From Pseudoduganella plicata (lineage in GTDB: Bacteria > Pseudomonadota > Gammaproteobacteria > Burkholderiales > Burkholderiaceae_D): DNA of 64,000 nucleotides. Below, one piece after another: positions 63,189-64,000 of the stretch. Location of the stretch: the NCBI RefSeq assembly GCF_004421005.1, contig NZ_CP038026.1, positions 3,286,001-3,350,000 on the forward strand, read 5' to 3'. The position numbers and the translations under genes were made by a program. The notes beneath the pieces were generated by a model, which was not told where the DNA came from, ran no database searches, and saw nothing but the letters and a program-made list of their open reading frames with translations. Positions within the stretch are counted from its first letter, which is position 1, and each line of letters begins with the position of its first letter.

Positions 63189-64000
63189 ATGATCGGCTCA
63201 CAACGCAATCCCCACATCGACGTCCTGCGCGGCGCCGCCATCGCCATCGTGCTGGTGCTGCATTTCGCCCTGGCCTACGGCCTGAAGGACAGTCCGCTGG
63301 GCACCCTGTTCGGGCCTGCCTTCGTCAATGCAGTCGCCCTGAACGGCAACTTCGGCGTGACGGTGTTTTTCGTCATTTCCGGCTACCTGATCACGGACAA
63401 TTCGCTACGGAGGTGGGGCAGCCTGGCACGGATCGACGCCCGCGCCTTTTACCTCGCGCGAGCGCGCCGCATTCTGCCGCCGTTGCTGCTGGCGCTGGGA
63501 ATCATCACAGTGCTGGGCAGCGTCGGCGTGCCGTACTTCGACAATGCCGACGGCGACCGGCTGCTGCCGGCGTCGTTTTTCGTGCCGGCAGTGGGATCGG
63601 TGCTGACCTTCTGGCACAACGTGCTGATGCAGTCTGCCGGATATTTCAACTACTGCCTGAACATTTACTGGTCGCTGTCGGTGGAGGAGATGTTTTATCT
63701 GCTGCTGCCGCTGGCCGGGCTGCTGCTGCGCCGCACGTGGCCGATCGTGCTGCTGTGCGTGGCCGCCATCGTCATCGGTCCGGTGTATCGGGCCCACCAC
63801 GCGGACAACGAGCTGTTTTACATGTACGGCTACCTGGCCTGCTTCGATGCCATCGCGCTGGGCTGCCTGACGGCGCTGCTGGCCGAGCGGCGCGCGGCAC
63901 CGCTGCCATATGCACGTCCGCTGCGCTGGCTGGCCGGCGCGCTGCTGGTGGCGGTGTACCTGCGTGGTATCGGTGGTCATGAAGTGTTTGGCTTTACCTG
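63189..64000 (+). CDS. Acyltransferase family 3 protein (OafA/YrhL-like), cut by the window end
   Basis: The visible 270 residues begin MIGSQRNPHIDVLRGAAIAI, with the family's HIDVLRGAAI.IVLVLHF (active-site His near 25), NGNFGVTVFFVISGYLIT, the RARRILPP motif and IYWSLSVEEMFYLLLPLAGL. These multi-span inner membrane enzymes transfer acetyl or other acyl groups to glycans or lipids. AGGA precedes the ATG by good distance, and only 34 nt separate it from the TonB receptor gene. The C-terminus lies outside the window. Confidence 0.9.
   Translation, partial: MIGSQRNPHIDVLRGAAIAIVLVLHFALAYGLKDSPLGTLFGPAFVNAVALNGNFGVTVFFVISGYLITDNSLRRWGSLARIDARAFYLARARRILPPLLLALGIITVLGSVGVPYFDNADGDRLLPASFFVPAVGSVLTFWHNVLMQSAGYFNYCLNIYWSLSVEEMFYLLLPLAGLLLRRTWPIVLLCVAAIVIGPVYRAHHADNELFYMYGYLACFDAIALGCLTALLAERRAAPLPYARPLRWLAGALLVAVYLRGIGGHEVFGFT

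Overview
The window is GC-rich with strong G/C preference at third codon positions. Gene content and order (queA-tgt-yajC-secD-secF, a complete arginine succinyltransferase set with two astA paralogues, a class of 1.5-kb-plus NAD-glutamate dehydrogenase, FIST, HDOD, BlaI/M56 and TonB receptor genes) point to a betaproteobacterium of the Oxalobacteraceae, most like the Massilia/Pseudoduganella/Telluria group. This assignment is an inference from family resemblance; no 16S rRNA or tRNA gene is present. The window looks like ordinary chromosome: I see no prophage, insertion sequence, CRISPR array or rRNA.

Layout. 1-6.7 kb: the start of an unidentified protein next to a FIST sensor, an SDR dehydrogenase, a glycine-zipper stress protein, a GlsB-type membrane protein and a secreted S46 dipeptidyl peptidase. 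6.7-12 kb is a decaying accessory stretch: a LysR regulator and a divergent quinone-reductase-like gene have both lost their 5' halves at one junction, a metallo-beta-lactamase-fold hydrolase is followed by a paralogue that has lost its metal ligands, and a BrnT toxin is frameshifted while its BrnA antitoxin is intact. 12-24.5 kb: M14 carboxypeptidase-FUSC-EamA operon, pyrroline-2-carboxylate reductase-type enzyme, a cysteine-cluster protein, a small unknown protein, an amino-acid permease/S9 peptidase pair and a HAD/Old-Yellow-Enzyme pair.

24.6-37.9 kb is one large arginine catabolic unit on the minus strand: an ArgR-like AraC/GlxA regulator, then astC-astA-astA-astD-astB-gdhB-astE. The NAD-glutamate dehydrogenase sits inside the ast order, so the glutamate made by AstE can go straight to 2-oxoglutarate. 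Two half-sites resembling the Pseudomonas ArgR box lie in front of astC.

38-45 kb: small unknown protein, HDOD protein, secreted esterase, a metal-type two-component system, GST, WYL regulator and an FRG-domain protein. 45-51 kb: a LacI-family regulator, gluconokinase, a GH94 phosphorylase and a GPH sugar transporter. An identical 15-bp near-palindrome follows the -10 box of both gntK and the transporter operon, and the set is best read as a cellobionate/gluconate utilisation regulon. 51-59 kb: the queA-tgt-yajC-secD-secF housekeeping set and recG. 59-64 kb: a BlaI repressor with two operator palindromes at its own promoter, an M56-M23 fusion metallopeptidase, a TonB-dependent receptor and an acyltransferase cut by the window end.

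Four intergenic spacers carry large inverted repeats built around related GACAGGC/GACAGAC/CTGACACC cores; two of them share a 19-nt identical block. They are the clearest unexplained structure in the window.
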